Below the pieces are notes generated by a model. The model worked only from the letters and a program-made list of their open reading frames with translations, was not told where the DNA came from and ran no database searches. The translations under genes were made by a program, and so were the position numbers. Of a DNA stretch of 64,000 nucleotides, positions 10,529 through 21,331 are shown in pieces (position 1 is the first letter of the stretch; each line of letters opens with the position of its first letter). Source of the DNA: Dactylorhiza incarnata. Lineage: Eukaryota > Streptophyta > Magnoliopsida > Asparagales > Orchidaceae. The DNA lies in contig JAWHQI010000005.1 in the NCBI GenBank assembly GCA_033032865.1, positions 9,820,001 through 9,884,000 on the forward strand, read 5' to 3'.

Positions 10529-13500
10529 TTTGTTTTTGCAGGTATGTCCAAAGGCCAACAAAAATCCTATCTGGTATTTGGACAGTGGGTGTTCTCGGCA
10601 TATGACCGGAACAAGAAGCCTTTTGCAAAATTTCATTCCAGTTGAGAACGGTCCAAAAGTTATTTTTGGCGGATCTGACAGAGGAATAACTAAAGGCTAT
10701 GATATGATTTCTAATGGTAATGTATCCTTTTCAGATGTAGCTTATGTGGAAGGATTAGAACACAATCTGATAAGCATAAGTCAACTTTGTGATAAAGGAT
10801 ACATAGTTGATTTTCGTAGAGATAAGTGTTTGATAAAATCAGCTGATAATCTAGAAACGATTTTATCAGGCACTCGTTATAGGAATATGTTCAGTTTAAA
10901 TTGTTTTTGTTTATCATCTTCTACACCAGTGTGTCTTTTAGCAAAAGATAGTGCATCTCTTGCTGACCAATGCCATAAGAGATTAGCACATATAAATTTC
11001 AAAACTATAAATAAATTATTTTCACAAAACTTAGTACGTGATGCGCCAAATATTAAGTGCATTAAAGATAGACCTTGTCATGCTTGTGTAAAAGGCAAGC
11101 AAACAAGAGCTACTTTTAAAAGCATTATAGGCAAAGATTCAACTAGGTGTTTATACCTACTTCATATGGACTTGTTTGGTCCTTTGCAAATTAGAAGTTT
11201 AGGAGGTAAGTCTTACACATTAGTTATTGTAGATTATTACTCACGTTTTGCATGAGTATTCTTTCTAAAACACAAGTCAGATACGTTTGACATTTTCACT
11301 AAGTTTGTCAAGCAAATCCAGAATGAATTTGAATGTTCGGTGGTCAAAATCAGAAGTGACCATGGAACAGAATTTGAATCTGGGGCCATGACAGATTTTT
11401 GTGAAAGTCTAGGTATCTTTCATGAGTTTTCCTCTCCTCGAACTCCACAATAAAATGGAGTAGCTGAGAGAAGAAATAGAACACTCATTGAGGCTTGCAG
11501 AACGATGTTGAGTGACACTTCTCTACCCGAATACCTTTGGGCTGAAGCTGTCAACACTGCATGCCACGTGCAATACAGAGCACTCATAAACAAAAACCAT
11601 GAAAAGACTCCTTATGAACTACAAAAAGGCAAGAGACCAACCATCTCTTATTTTAGAATCTTTGGTTGCAAATGCTTTGTACTTAATAGTGGAAAGCATT
11701 ACAAAACCAAGTTTAGCGAAAAGAGTTTTGAAGGTATTTTTGTAGGCTATAGCAGCCATAGTAGAGCTTATAGAATATTTAATAAGAAAACCCTGGTTGT
11801 AGAAGAATCTATCAATGTTGTATTTGATGAAACGAGCATGCTACATAACAGCTCTTCTAGTGCTTCTATTGAAGTTGCAGGTTCAAAGATACAATATATA
11901 AGCTTGGATGAGCCAGTCAAAGTTGATGCTCAAACCTTCGTCAAGATCTCTTCCCCAATCACAAATGAAGAAGAAGATCATATTGATGAAGAACCAGTAC
12001 AAGTGGAAGAAGACATTCAAGTAGCAGATGATGCTCTAGATGTTCAAATTCATGCAAGGAACCTTGAGTTCAGACATATGAGAGACCATCCTATTGATCA
12101 AATCATAGGAGATCCTCAAGTCAACATTAGAACAAGAAGAGGTACTACTAACAAAAATATGAATTTAAGTTTTCTTTCACAGGTTGAACCAAAGAAGTTT
12201 CAAGAAGCAAATGAAGACCCCCATTGGATAATTGCAATGGAAGAAGAGTTAAATCAATTCAAGCGTTGCAAGGTGTGGACACTAGTTCCAAAACCCGAGG
12301 ATAAAAATATTATTGGAACAAAGTGGGTCTACAGGAACAAGTTGGATCAAGATGGAACAATTATAAAGAACAAAGCCAAACTTGTAGTAAAAGGTTACAG
12401 ACAGGAAGAAGGGATCTACTTCGATCAAACTTATGCTCCGGTAGCAAGACTTGAAGCGATCAGAATGTTCTTAGCCTATGCTGCATTCAAAGGATTCACC
12501 GTATATCAAATGGACGTCAAGTCAGCTTTTCTTAATGGTAACATAAAAGAAGAAGTATACGTTGAACAACATCCAGGTTTTGTAGATTCTGAACATCCTA
12601 ATTATGTTTACTTACAGCAAAAAGCTTTGTATGGGTTGAAACAAGCTCCTCGAGCTTGGTATGAGACACTGTCTAACTTTCTTCTTGAGAACAAGTTCAC
12701 AAGAGGAAAGATAGATAAAACATTATTTCTTAGGGAAGTAAAAGACAAGATTCTGCTAGTGCAAATCTATGTCGATGACATTATTTTTGGCTCTACGGAC
12801 GACAATCTTTGCAAAAAGTTTTCAAAACTTATGCAAGGAAAGTTTGAAATGAGCAGTATGGGTAAGCTGAAATATTTCTTAGGACTTCAAGTGAAACAAT
12901 CTGAAGATGGAATTTTCATCTCACATACGAAATTCACCAAAGAGTTAATTAAGAAATTTGGAATGGAGATTGCAACCTCTATGAGGACTCCAATGAGCAC
13001 AGCTATGTCTCTGGACAAGGATGAGAAAGGGAAACCTTTTGATGAAACCAAGTACAGAAGCATAATTGGCTCTCTGCTTTACCTTACTGCTAGCAGGCCT
13101 GATATAATGTTTTCTACATGTGTATGTGCCAGATATCAAGTGAACTCTAAGGAATCTCACTATACTGCTGCAAAGCGAATTTTGAGATATCTTAAGGGTA
13201 CACCAAATCTTGGCTTATGGTACCCAAGAAGTAATGATAGCGAGCTAATTGGTTATTCAGATGCAGATTTTGCAGGCAGAAGAGACGACAGGAAAAACAC
13301 TTCCGGAACATGCGAATTTATCGGAAGAAGGCTTATTTCCTGGAGCAGCAAGAAGCAAAATTGTGTTGCAATTTCAACAGCCGAGTCAGAATATATTTCT
13401 GCAGGCAGTTGTTGCGCACAACTTCTTTGGATAAGGAATTAGCTTCAAGATTATAATTTGAAGATAAAGAATATTCCGATGTTTTGTGACTCCTCCAGTG

Positions 13501-13712
13501 CAATTGCTATAGCAAACAATCCAGTCTCGCACAACCGGACAAAGCATATCGAGTTAAGATATCATTTCATCCGAGAGCATGTGGAGAATGGGGATATCAA
13601 CTTAAGTTATGTCCCTATAGATAAGCAAATTGCAGATATATTCACGAATCCGCTGGATGAGACCAAGTTCTCTTTCTTCAAGACAGAACTTGGAATGCTT
13701 AACATGGAATGA
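10503..13712 (+). pseudogene. pol: Pol polyprotein of copia element B: protease, integrase, RT, RNase H (three stops)
   Basis: One frame interrupted only by stops at 11253 (TGA), 11451 (TAA) and 13440 (TAG). Order of domains: aspartic protease (WYLDSGCSRHMTG, Asp near 10,581); GAG-pre-integrase zinc finger with HX..H and CHAC (about 10,970-11,085); integrase core with Asp in HMDLFGPL (about 11,170), Asp in RSDHGTEFE (about 11,357) and Glu in NGVAERRNR (about 11,464); reverse transcriptase with [11 protein letters not shown] and the catalytic YVDD at 12,768; RNase H with SDADFAG, STAESEY and a final DSSSAIAIANN block. Length and order are complete for a copia pol. Each stop lies where the family has Trp or Gln and is explained by one C-to-T or G-to-A change. 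Confidence 0.93.
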
Positions 13713-14326
13713 TGGTCAAGTCAAGGAAAAGACAAGAAGATAAGTGGATTTTCATAAATTTTATTTCAAAGTGAAGCACAGGTTTATCATTGGTAAAAGA
13801 AGAAAAATCTAAGAAGAAAAATCTAAGTCCTCATTAGACTTCTCGAGAAATGTAGATGACATCTCGAGAAATGACTTGCTTTTGATGAGTATGGATGAAG
13901 ATAAAAGTTTTCAGGAAATTGACAACACTTCTCGAAAAATAAGTTTATACTTCTCGAGAAATGGGTTATCCCTCGAGAAATGATCTTTCAGAAGAAGATC
14001 GGCAGAGTTCTGGAACTACTCGAGAGCTCAGACTACCTCTCGAGAAATGTCTTTACTTTTCGAAATTCCTATTTTCAATTTTCGAGAATATGGAAAGCCA
14101 GGTACGTGTGTATCTCATTATCTTCATATTAATTAAAACCCAAATTAATTGTCACATCGAACCAAACTATATATAGACTTTCGAAATAAATTAAAGTTCA
14201 CGCAAGGTTATTCTTTCCCCTTTCGAAAAACGCCGATGGTTCATCTTCTTCTTTCGCGAGATCGTCTATTCTGGTTCTCGATTCTCTCTTTCTCTCTCGC
14301 AATCAATCGTCAATCTCTCATGATCT
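13713..14326 (+). promoter_or_regulatory. Spacer between pol and third ORF of element B, with CTCGAG array and TATA box
   Basis: From about 13,842 to 14,047 there are about seven CTCGAGAAATG/CTCGAGAG-type palindromes, the same core as in the U3 of this element's LTRs. A strong TATA-like box (CTATATATAG, 14167-14176) follows about 120 bp later, and the first ATG of the third ORF is at 14327. The arrangement resembles the LTR promoter and suggests a separate internal promoter for ORF3. That function is inferred. Confidence 0.6.
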
Positions 14327-16784
14327 ATGGCACCTCAATCGAAGCCGAAGGTCAGAGCTGGTAGTGAATTGGAGCGAGAAGGTCTCGTCTCGATCTCAGA
14401 TGATTTTCACAATCTGTTTTACCTTATAGACGCCGTTGGATTGTCATTTGTTCTTGAACACCCAGCCGAGTTCTGCTTAAAGAGGTAGAAGAGTTCTTCA
14501 TCAACATCAAAGTTCACAAGGAAAGGAAGAGGATGAAATCAGCAATCGGAAATTTCAAGATCAAGGTCAATCCTAAAACCCTTTCTAAATATCTAAGATT
14601 GCCAGTGGTATCTTCTGAGGACATACTAGATGATGCTGATTGGAATAAAGCCTTGAGCTTTTGTGGATTAGATAAGACAGTTAAAACAGTAAGAAGACAT
14701 CAGATGAATGATGTAGGTAAACTTTTGGTGGATACCATTTGGAAGGTATTGTTATGTAATACAGGAAGCTTGGGCTATGTCTCAACAGATGTGTTCTGGT
14801 TGATGACAACTGTAATTTGTGGAAAGAAGTTTGACTGGGCAGACTTTCTCTTCAGCAAGATTAAAGACAGCATTATGTCTCCAAACTTTGCCAGAATTCT
14901 GTCTTTATATCTAAATCAACTAAATCATGAAGTCTTTGATATGTCTAAGGGTGCAATCTTACACCATCTGAAGAAGATAAATGTCACAACAATACAGAGA
15001 TGGGACATCAGAATTACTAAGCCAGTTGCAGGTGCAGGTCCCCAGGGGGAGCCTATTTCATCAATTCACTCAGTTTCTGAGATTGTAGCTCCTGCTCCAC
15101 CTCCTCCAGATGTTTCCACAACCACAGCTCCACCTCCAGCTCAGCAACAGAGTTCAGCTCAAGATCCATCTCAGTTTACAGCTCCACAAGACACCAATCC
15201 TTCAGCAGAGCCAAGTCTTCCTCCATCATCAAAAACAATTATTCTTTCTACATCTGATCCAATTCCTTCTGATCCAGCTCCTTCAGAACAACTTCCAGCA
15301 GATCAAGCTCCTTCTGACACTCCATCCATTCCAGAGCTCAAGTTATGTCAGATACTCCTATGAGAGACACCTCTCTTCTACAAGAGCAGGTTGATCACTT
15401 CTCACCTCCTCCAGTTACTGATGAAGACAGAATTGATTCTTCCATAGAAGCTATGGTCAGTGAAATTCTCAAATATGCAGTTGATGAGCTTAGCACTAGT
15501 GACCACTTGGCTGGGTCAGGTGCTGATTTTGATTTTCATCACGATCTAGATGATGTTTCAGTACATGATTCATCTCCTCCCCCAGTACATATTGAGGGGG
15601 AGCAAGAGCCTTGCTTTGAAGCCAACAAGGATGCTCTAGAAGAGCCTGTTGATGAGGAAAATGAGAGAATCAACATGTCTCCTGTTAAAGTTCAAAGTTC
15701 TATTATTCTTGAAGATATACAAGATAATGTTCTGCCAGCCCCTTTTCTTCCATCCCTTTTTGATGAAAGTACTTTACTTGGTAAAATTGAACTTATGCTT
15801 CAGAGACAAAGTGCAAAATAGATTACTCCTTCAAAGAAGTCCATGCTAGATTGTCTGATATTGAAAAGGAAATGGATAAGAGGTTGAAAGAGTTCAAAAA
15901 ATAGTTCAGATCAACTTAAAGAAGTTGTCATTCAGGGTGGAAAGGCCATTGATTACACCATAGAGGGTGTAGCCACAGTTCTTGCTGAGGTTATTCAAGT
16001 CAGAAAAACCCAAAAAAACATGGCTACAAAGCCTGAGGAGAATACCTTTAAGATTATTGATGAGGTAGGACAGTTCAAGGACCCTGTTCTCCAATCCCTA
16101 TCTGTAGAAGTCAGAAAGGGGGAGGACAAAATGACTGGGTTATTTTCTGGTGTTCATAAACATTTGACCAATAGGTTTGAGCAGTTATCTTCTGGTGTCC
16201 AAAAGCAGGTAAATGTGATAAAATATTTCACTACTAATACAAAAGTTTGGCTCCATCATGAAATTTTTCCTGATTTGGGTATTGACCCTGCTCAACCTCC
16301 TCCTCAATATGATCTTTCTCAATCTGATGCTCCTCAAATTCCTCATTTATCTCCAAGGCCAACAGGGCAGTCTGATGTTACTCCTTCAGTAGAGACTCAC
16401 ACTTTCATGCAATATTCTAGGAAAAGGAAGTATGGTGATGGACCTTCTGCAAGTGGGTATGTTCCTAGTTTCAGTTCAGCAGGTTCTGGAAAGGCAGTTG
16501 TAAATGAATCTGAGGTTTATCCAGAAATTTGGAGTCCAGTTTCAAAAATTATCATTCTTGACTCTCTCAAGCTTCTAGAAGAAGGAAATGTAAAAGCTTC
16601 TGAACTTTACAGCTCATATGAATGGAAGAAATATGAGACAAGTAGAACCAAGAGAAGAATTCATTACAAGAATTATGGGTACAACAATCCATCAGCTCCA
16701 GAAGCTCCTCCCAAGTATTATCCAAAGCCATATGTTTACTTTGAAAGACAAGAGATGTTGAGAAAGAGAAATGCATATATCTGA
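14327..16784 (+). pseudogene. Third ORF of element B (SIRE-type 'env-like' region), frameshifted
   Basis: A long coding region after pol, in the place of the so-called envelope-like ORF of SIRE/Maximus elements. The first ATG is at 14327. Coding similarity moves to another frame near 14,480 (start of the 14533-15363 segment) and again near 15,345, and stops at 15819 and about 15,850-15,905 break the next part; the last segment is 16020-16784. Visible parts: an N-terminal globular region, a Pro/Ser/Ala-rich region (about 15,080-15,350), an acidic region (15,480-15,660), a helical, probably coiled-coil stretch (about 15,880-16,220) and a basic C-terminus. I see no clear signal peptide or fusion peptide, so calling it an envelope protein is not supported by this sequence; its function is unknown. 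Confidence 0.7.
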
Positions 16785-17010
16785 AGTCAAGTCTTTAAAG
16801 ATCTTCAGGATTTTATTTCTATATGCCTGTTTGAACATTAATTCATTAGAAAATCTTAAATCTAAATATAGTTTTTGGTTCTAATGTGACAATCATTTAC
16901 TAATATTTAGATATTGTTTTTGATGTTCTTTCTAGTATATCTTTTTGTATTTTTTTTGATATAATTCATCTTGGTAAGTAGGGTTCTGACTTCTACAAAT
17001 AGGGGGAGAT
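16785..17010 (+). other. 3' untranslated region and polypurine tract of element B
   Basis: AT-rich noncoding stretch ending in AAATAGGGGGAGA (16997-17009), the plus-strand primer (PPT) one base before the 3' LTR. Nothing else is recognised. Confidence 0.8.
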
Positions 17011-18732
17011 TGTTGGGTATTGTATCCACAATAACCTTGATTTGTAGGAAGTCAACTTTGAACCAAGATTGAATTGTTTGTGTATTTGATATGTTTTCCT
17101 GGTAATGTTCTTGCATGTTCACATTGCTAAGTGTAAATCAATGTCAGGTCACAATGGGTCAATAAGCACAGTCTCATACAATGTAATTCCTCATTGTGTG
17201 GGGTATGAGGTTGACTCATGTGTGATCTCTCAATTGGGATATACTTTATGATCAAGACATTAAAGATTCAAGGCTTGGAGTGCAGCAGTGGTCTAGAGAA
17301 AAAGAAAGAAATTTTCCTAAGTAAATTCGTCGAGATGTCTCGTGAAGTTCCGATGAATCCCGACGAATCCAGACAGAAGCCAAATTTTTAGTTTGAATAA
17401 GAAATTTCTGCAGCTAAGTCCATTCGTCGAATGTTCTCATGAACTCCCGACGAATATCGACGAACGCAGACAGAAGTCAAAAAGGCAGTCTTGTGAAGGA
17501 AAATGTGCGGCTAAGTCAATTCGTCGAATGTTCTCGAGAACTCCCGACGAATCTAAGAAAACTTCTTTTCAGTTGTTTTCGAGAAGTCTGTCTCAGTGGC
17601 AGCTTTCGAGAAATCCTTTTCTTTCGAGAAGTATTTTTGCCTGTCGAGAAGTCCTTGTTTTTCTCGGAAGGTTTTCGAGAAAAGCCTTATTTCTCGAAGT
17701 TGTTTAGGAGTTCACGAGAAGTTTCTTGTTCTCTCAAGAAATCAGTTCTCCCGAGAACTTGTGTCTTTTATCTCGAAGAGTTGTTCTTTGTTATTTCTCG
17801 AGAAGTTCTTTGTCTCTCGAGAAGTCTTTTCGTAATCTTTGAAATACTCTTCTAAAGCTGTTTTCGAGAACTAGTAGTTTTCTCTCGAGAAGTCTTGTAT
17901 CTCTCGAGAAGTCTAGTTCTAGTATTTCTCGTGATCCTTGTTTCTCTTTTTGACGACAAGTCTTTTCCGTCAGATTGATGTGACGTCCTTCCTCGTTTTA
18001 AGGTTAATCCGTTTCTTAAGATCTTCATCTATATAAGGCTTACTCCTTTTGAAGGACATAAGAAGATTTTTAGAAGAAGAATTCGCTCATATCGAAAAAG
18101 AAGATCAGAGTTCGTACTTTCTCCGAAACCTAATCTGATCCAAGATCGTCGTCAAGTGCCGCGCATCGCCATTGTTGGAGTTCGATCGTTTGTTATCTGA
18201 TTTCATCTCCATGTGAAAGAAAAGGTCGATCGATCATCGCCTCATTCATTCTGTTTGTATTGGATCGATCGGGACCTTAGAAGATCTGATTTGTGCCGAT
18301 TCGATTCTTCTTCTTCAACATCAAGCCGAAGCCATTTCTATCTCAAGAAGGAAGAAGATCTTCATCAAATTATTCAGATCTGATCGTGATTCGTTAAGTA
18401 TTATTTCAATCTCAATTTTACATTTGATCGTAGGAGAGATTGTTCTCTGAGTTGTGATGAGTCCCTATTATATACATATTTTCGGACTCATTTAGGCTAG
18501 TTTCCTGCATTTGTACTTCAGTCTCGTCAATATTTCTTCCATTCATGCTTTTATTTGAATTACATGTCTATGCCTGTTTTGTGTGCAATTGCGCACTTTG
18601 TTGTTGGGGGTAAGCACTTCGTGCTCCCCATCGTATTTTCTGTATTTCTGTGCTACTGGAAGTATTTCCCCAGTTTGTGCTTGAGCTGTAAAATGTGGGC
18701 TGTTCCCCATTTGCTAGAATTCATTTCTGTAT

Positions 18733-18960
18733 GAATCGCACGGTCGTGCGTTTTCTTGGCGCACGGTCAGTTGCGGTCATGCGTTCATGATGCCCAGCAA
18801 AATGGAGCCTCAGAGTTTACTCGTGCGTTTTAACGCACGGGCGGGTTCGCCCGTGCGTGAGTAAAACGCACGGGCACATTCCTTCTTCTCCTGCACGCCT
18901 GCTGCGCTTAAGTATCGCACGGTCCACGGACGGTTGTGCGTTCTACCGTGCGTGACCAAA
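18733..18960 (+). promoter_or_regulatory. U3 array of GTGCGTT / GCACGG inverted motifs in element A
   Basis: At least ten CGCACGG or CCGTGCG cores in both orientations, including an inverted repeat around a GCGGGTTCGCC centre near 18,838-18,858. It ends 15 bp before the TATA box. The 3' LTR keeps the array at 23,338-23,562. Confidence 0.7.
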
Positions 18961-18974
18961 TTTCTGACATTTTC

Positions 18975-18984
18975 CTATAAAAGC
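18975..18984 (+). promoter_or_regulatory. TATA box of element A 5' LTR
   Basis: CTATAAAAGC directly after the palindrome array. It is repeated at the matching place in the 3' LTR (23577-23586). Confidence 0.75.
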
Positions 18985-19880
18985 TGCAGCTTCACCCTAA
19001 ATCAAGGGAGTTCCGTACACGCCGTTCAGCAGCGCCGATTTCGCCATCTCCACTAGGGTTTCGTCCCTTTGGCCTCCTCCTTCATCCTAGAGCTTCAAGG
19101 GAGATCTAACCGCCATTTCCTTCAAGCAAGAGGAAGTTTGCAACCTCTATCGGATCGTGAGACGAAGAAGACGGGTTCATTAGAGAGTCATGACAGCTCT
19201 CTCTACCCCGGATGTAGTTGTGGACCGAGCTTGGATGTGGATTGACAACCCGGCGATTCCAACCGTGAATCTACAACGAGCCTTCGGATTCGGTCGATAT
19301 CATGCCTTGTTCTTCTCTTATTGATGTGTATGTAGTTAGATCTAAATATTATGATGAAGTGGCACATAAACTTGTTTGTATTTCTATATTTCATGTCTAT
19401 GTGAAATACTTTTGTGGTTTATGTGATTTGAGGAGGGCCCCATTCCATCCTCCATCCCACCGTCGCGTTCGTTTGCCGCACTAGCAATTGCTAGTGGCGT
19501 GCTTGTCGAAGAGGTGCTTGCGACCCTCATTCCGTTTGCCTACTCGTCCATCCGCCCTTACGAAGTAGCGTGCTCAAGGCCTACCTAGTCTCCATCCTGC
19601 CTCGCGAAGCATTGCATAGCGACATTGCATAGGAGTAGTTGTAGTTGTTTTTCTTTATTTTCCACAATCCAAAACCCCCGTTTCCGCATCCATCCGACTT
19701 AAAGGATTCAATCTCAAGTCCTGCCTCAATAGTAAACTCCACCTTACTGTGTTCCTTTGAGATCGATACTTGGGGATTCATTCCCATTTTATATTACTTG
19801 AACGATCGGTGCACTGCCGTTTCGTGCCGCAGTCTTACTACCGCCTATAGCGGTGTGCTAAGATTTGCGTATCAAGTTTT

Positions 19881-19898
19881 TGGCGCCGTTACCGTGGA
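19881..19898 (+). other. Primer-binding site of element A (Asp tRNA)
   Basis: TGGCGCCGTTACCGTGGA, six bases after the 5' LTR. It matches the complement of the plant Asp-tRNA 3' end apart from changes in its second half. The same junction (ATCA then AGTTTT, then the PBS) occurs in element D. Confidence 0.85.
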
Positions 19899-20087
19899 AC
19901 ACGGACGTTTGAGTTTTCTGGAGAGGGATAATCTGAGATTAAATCCCTTCCATTTGTGTATTGCATTCTTTTTGTTTTATTTCTTCTTATCCTGTTTTAC
20001 TTTTTATTAGGTTGTTTAGTAAATTTTTGTAGGGTGTATTATTTTGCACAATAGTGTTTTCCATTTGAATCTTGTTATCTTCACATT

Positions 20088-20528
20088 ATGTGGGCTTCTT
20101 TTAATATTTGTTGCCGCTTTTGTGGAGATATATCGCATGCTAGTGATAGATGCCCATCGGGAGATAATAGCCCTAGCACTCAAGGCCCAGCATATGGAGC
20201 ACCGACTTCGTCTTGTACTCCATATGGTGCGCGTAAGTCCTATGGCTATTCTGCTGCGCCTTTACCGCCATACTTCTTTTCGGCTTCAGCACCTGCTGTG
20301 CCAAAGAGGCCCGCAAGGCAGTGCTTGTTTTGTCAGAGCACGGATCATATCTTGAAGGACTGTGCCGAGTATCTTCGCCAATTGGACGAGGATGACGAGC
20401 CGGATATCCGGATCGTCCCGACTCCTACTTCTGGCAGCACACCTTCACATCTGATTTTGTGTCCATTTCACCTTCAAGTTTTGAAGGGTATGATGTGGAC
20501 ACAGTCACCAGATTTGTGGTTGATCTAG
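20088..20528 (+). CDS. gag: Zinc-knuckle protein of element A (gag-like)
   Basis: A frame of 146 codons with two CX2CX4HX4C zinc knuckles: CRFCGDISHASDRC near the N-terminus (residues 9-22) and CLFCQSTDHILKDC in the middle (about residues 78-91). Between them is a Pro/Ser/Tyr-rich linker. Zinc knuckles of this form bind retrotransposon RNA in Gag nucleocapsids. The start shown is the first ATG; 5' parts of the gene could be missing. From about 20,430 the likely original frame is that of the overlapping segment at 20459-21331, because the tail of this frame loses its character there. A frameshift or two overlapping ORFs are both possible. No capsid-type gag domain is recognised. Confidence 0.65.
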   Translation: MWASFNICCRFCGDISHASDRCPSGDNSPSTQGPAYGAPTSSCTPYGARKSYGYSAAPLPPYFFSASAPAVPKRPARQCLFCQSTDHILKDCAEYLRQLDEDDEPDIRIVPTPTSGSTPSHLILCPFHLQVLKGMMWTQSPDLWLI

Positions 20529-21331
20529 GCTCTGACATGACTGAGCCCATCTCCCCTGTACATATATCACCATGCATAGATTCGATTCTTTGTGAGGAAT
20601 CGGTGTCTGATTCTTTTTCAAGCCCTATCCCTCCCCCTATTGTGCATTCTATTACATTTATTTCTGATAACATTGTTGAAGATGCGTTGCAAGAGGAGGC
20701 TGGCGATCTTTGTTTTGTGCCTATTCCTATGGAGGAGCACAACCTTCTAGGTGAAGAGGATTTTTCCTCAACACCGGTGGAGGAAGTGCAAATCCTGGAG
20801 AAGGCCACCATTGATCCCACCGAACCTTGCGGCATTGTCAACAATGCCGACATTATTTTACTTCCCCAACCTGATGGGAGTGAGACCGGGACCACTCCCC
20901 CGCTTGATTTTTATTTAAGTCATTCTTCTTATTTATTTCTTCATCCCCTTTCTTCATCTGAGCCTGTGCAGGTTGAGTCTTCACAGGTACTTCAGGAGGA
21001 CTTGGAGCATTATGCTCAAGTCAATGATGAGAGCATCCTCTTATGTGAGGAGGTTGATCCCCCCTCCGTGGAGGAAGCCCCACTCATTGCCTTCTCCTCC
21101 TACTGTCTCCCTGGAGATGACACCTTGCTTGGCAAGGATTTATTCTGTGGTGAGACGAGTGAGGACCAACTCTCCTCCTCTTCTTACTTCCTATTCCCGC
21201 TACCTGTGTTCAGCAGGTATTTTTATTTAGGTAGGGGAGTTACTGTTCTATCGCCGTATCGGTACCCATTACCGACATGCATATTAGAACAGTTACCTGT
21301 TCATTTTCTCTTTCATACGCCCATTAGCTAG
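20459..21331 (+). CDS. Acidic Ser/Pro-rich protein of element A, function unknown
   Basis: A 290-codon frame overlapping the zinc-knuckle frame by 70 bp in a different phase. It is rich in Asp, Glu, Ser and Pro (for example EEAGDLCFVPIPMEEHNLLG), with no catalytic motif of protease, RT or integrase. It could be the C-terminal part of the same protein before a frameshift, or an accessory ORF. I do not recognise a family. It is the only long open frame in the interior beside the zinc-knuckle one. Confidence 0.5.
   Translation: MSISPSSFEGYDVDTVTRFVVDLGSDMTEPISPVHISPCIDSILCEESVSDSFSSPIPPPIVHSITFISDNIVEDALQEEAGDLCFVPIPMEEHNLLGEEDFSSTPVEEVQILEKATIDPTEPCGIVNNADIILLPQPDGSETGTTPPLDFYLSHSSYLFLHPLSSSEPVQVESSQVLQEDLEHYAQVNDESILLCEEVDPPSVEEAPLIAFSSYCLPGDDTLLGKDLFCGETSEDQLSSSSYFLFPLPVFSRYFYLGRGVTVLSPYRYPLPTCILEQLPVHFLFHTPIS

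Larger units (their letters stand above)
18455..19874 (+). repeat. 5' LTR of element A (1,420 bp)
   Basis: TGATGAGTCCC...GCGTATCA. The U3 part (18,733-18,960) carries GTGCGTT/GCACGG inverted motifs, followed by the TATA box at 18975. In the first ~160 bp I count about eight differences from the 3' LTR, so the two copies have had time to diverge. The 61-codon frame at 19302 is also found in the 3' LTR simply because LTRs are duplicates. Confidence 0.92.

Noticed and set aside
19302..19484. 61-codon frame conserved at 23904-24086
   Set aside because: The two copies are the two LTRs of element A, so conservation comes from LTR duplication, not from selection on a protein.
20425..20895. Minus-strand frame of 156 codons opposite the acidic ORF of element A
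   Set aside because: It is the shadow of the plus-strand acidic frame, without known motifs, and on the wrong strand for the element.
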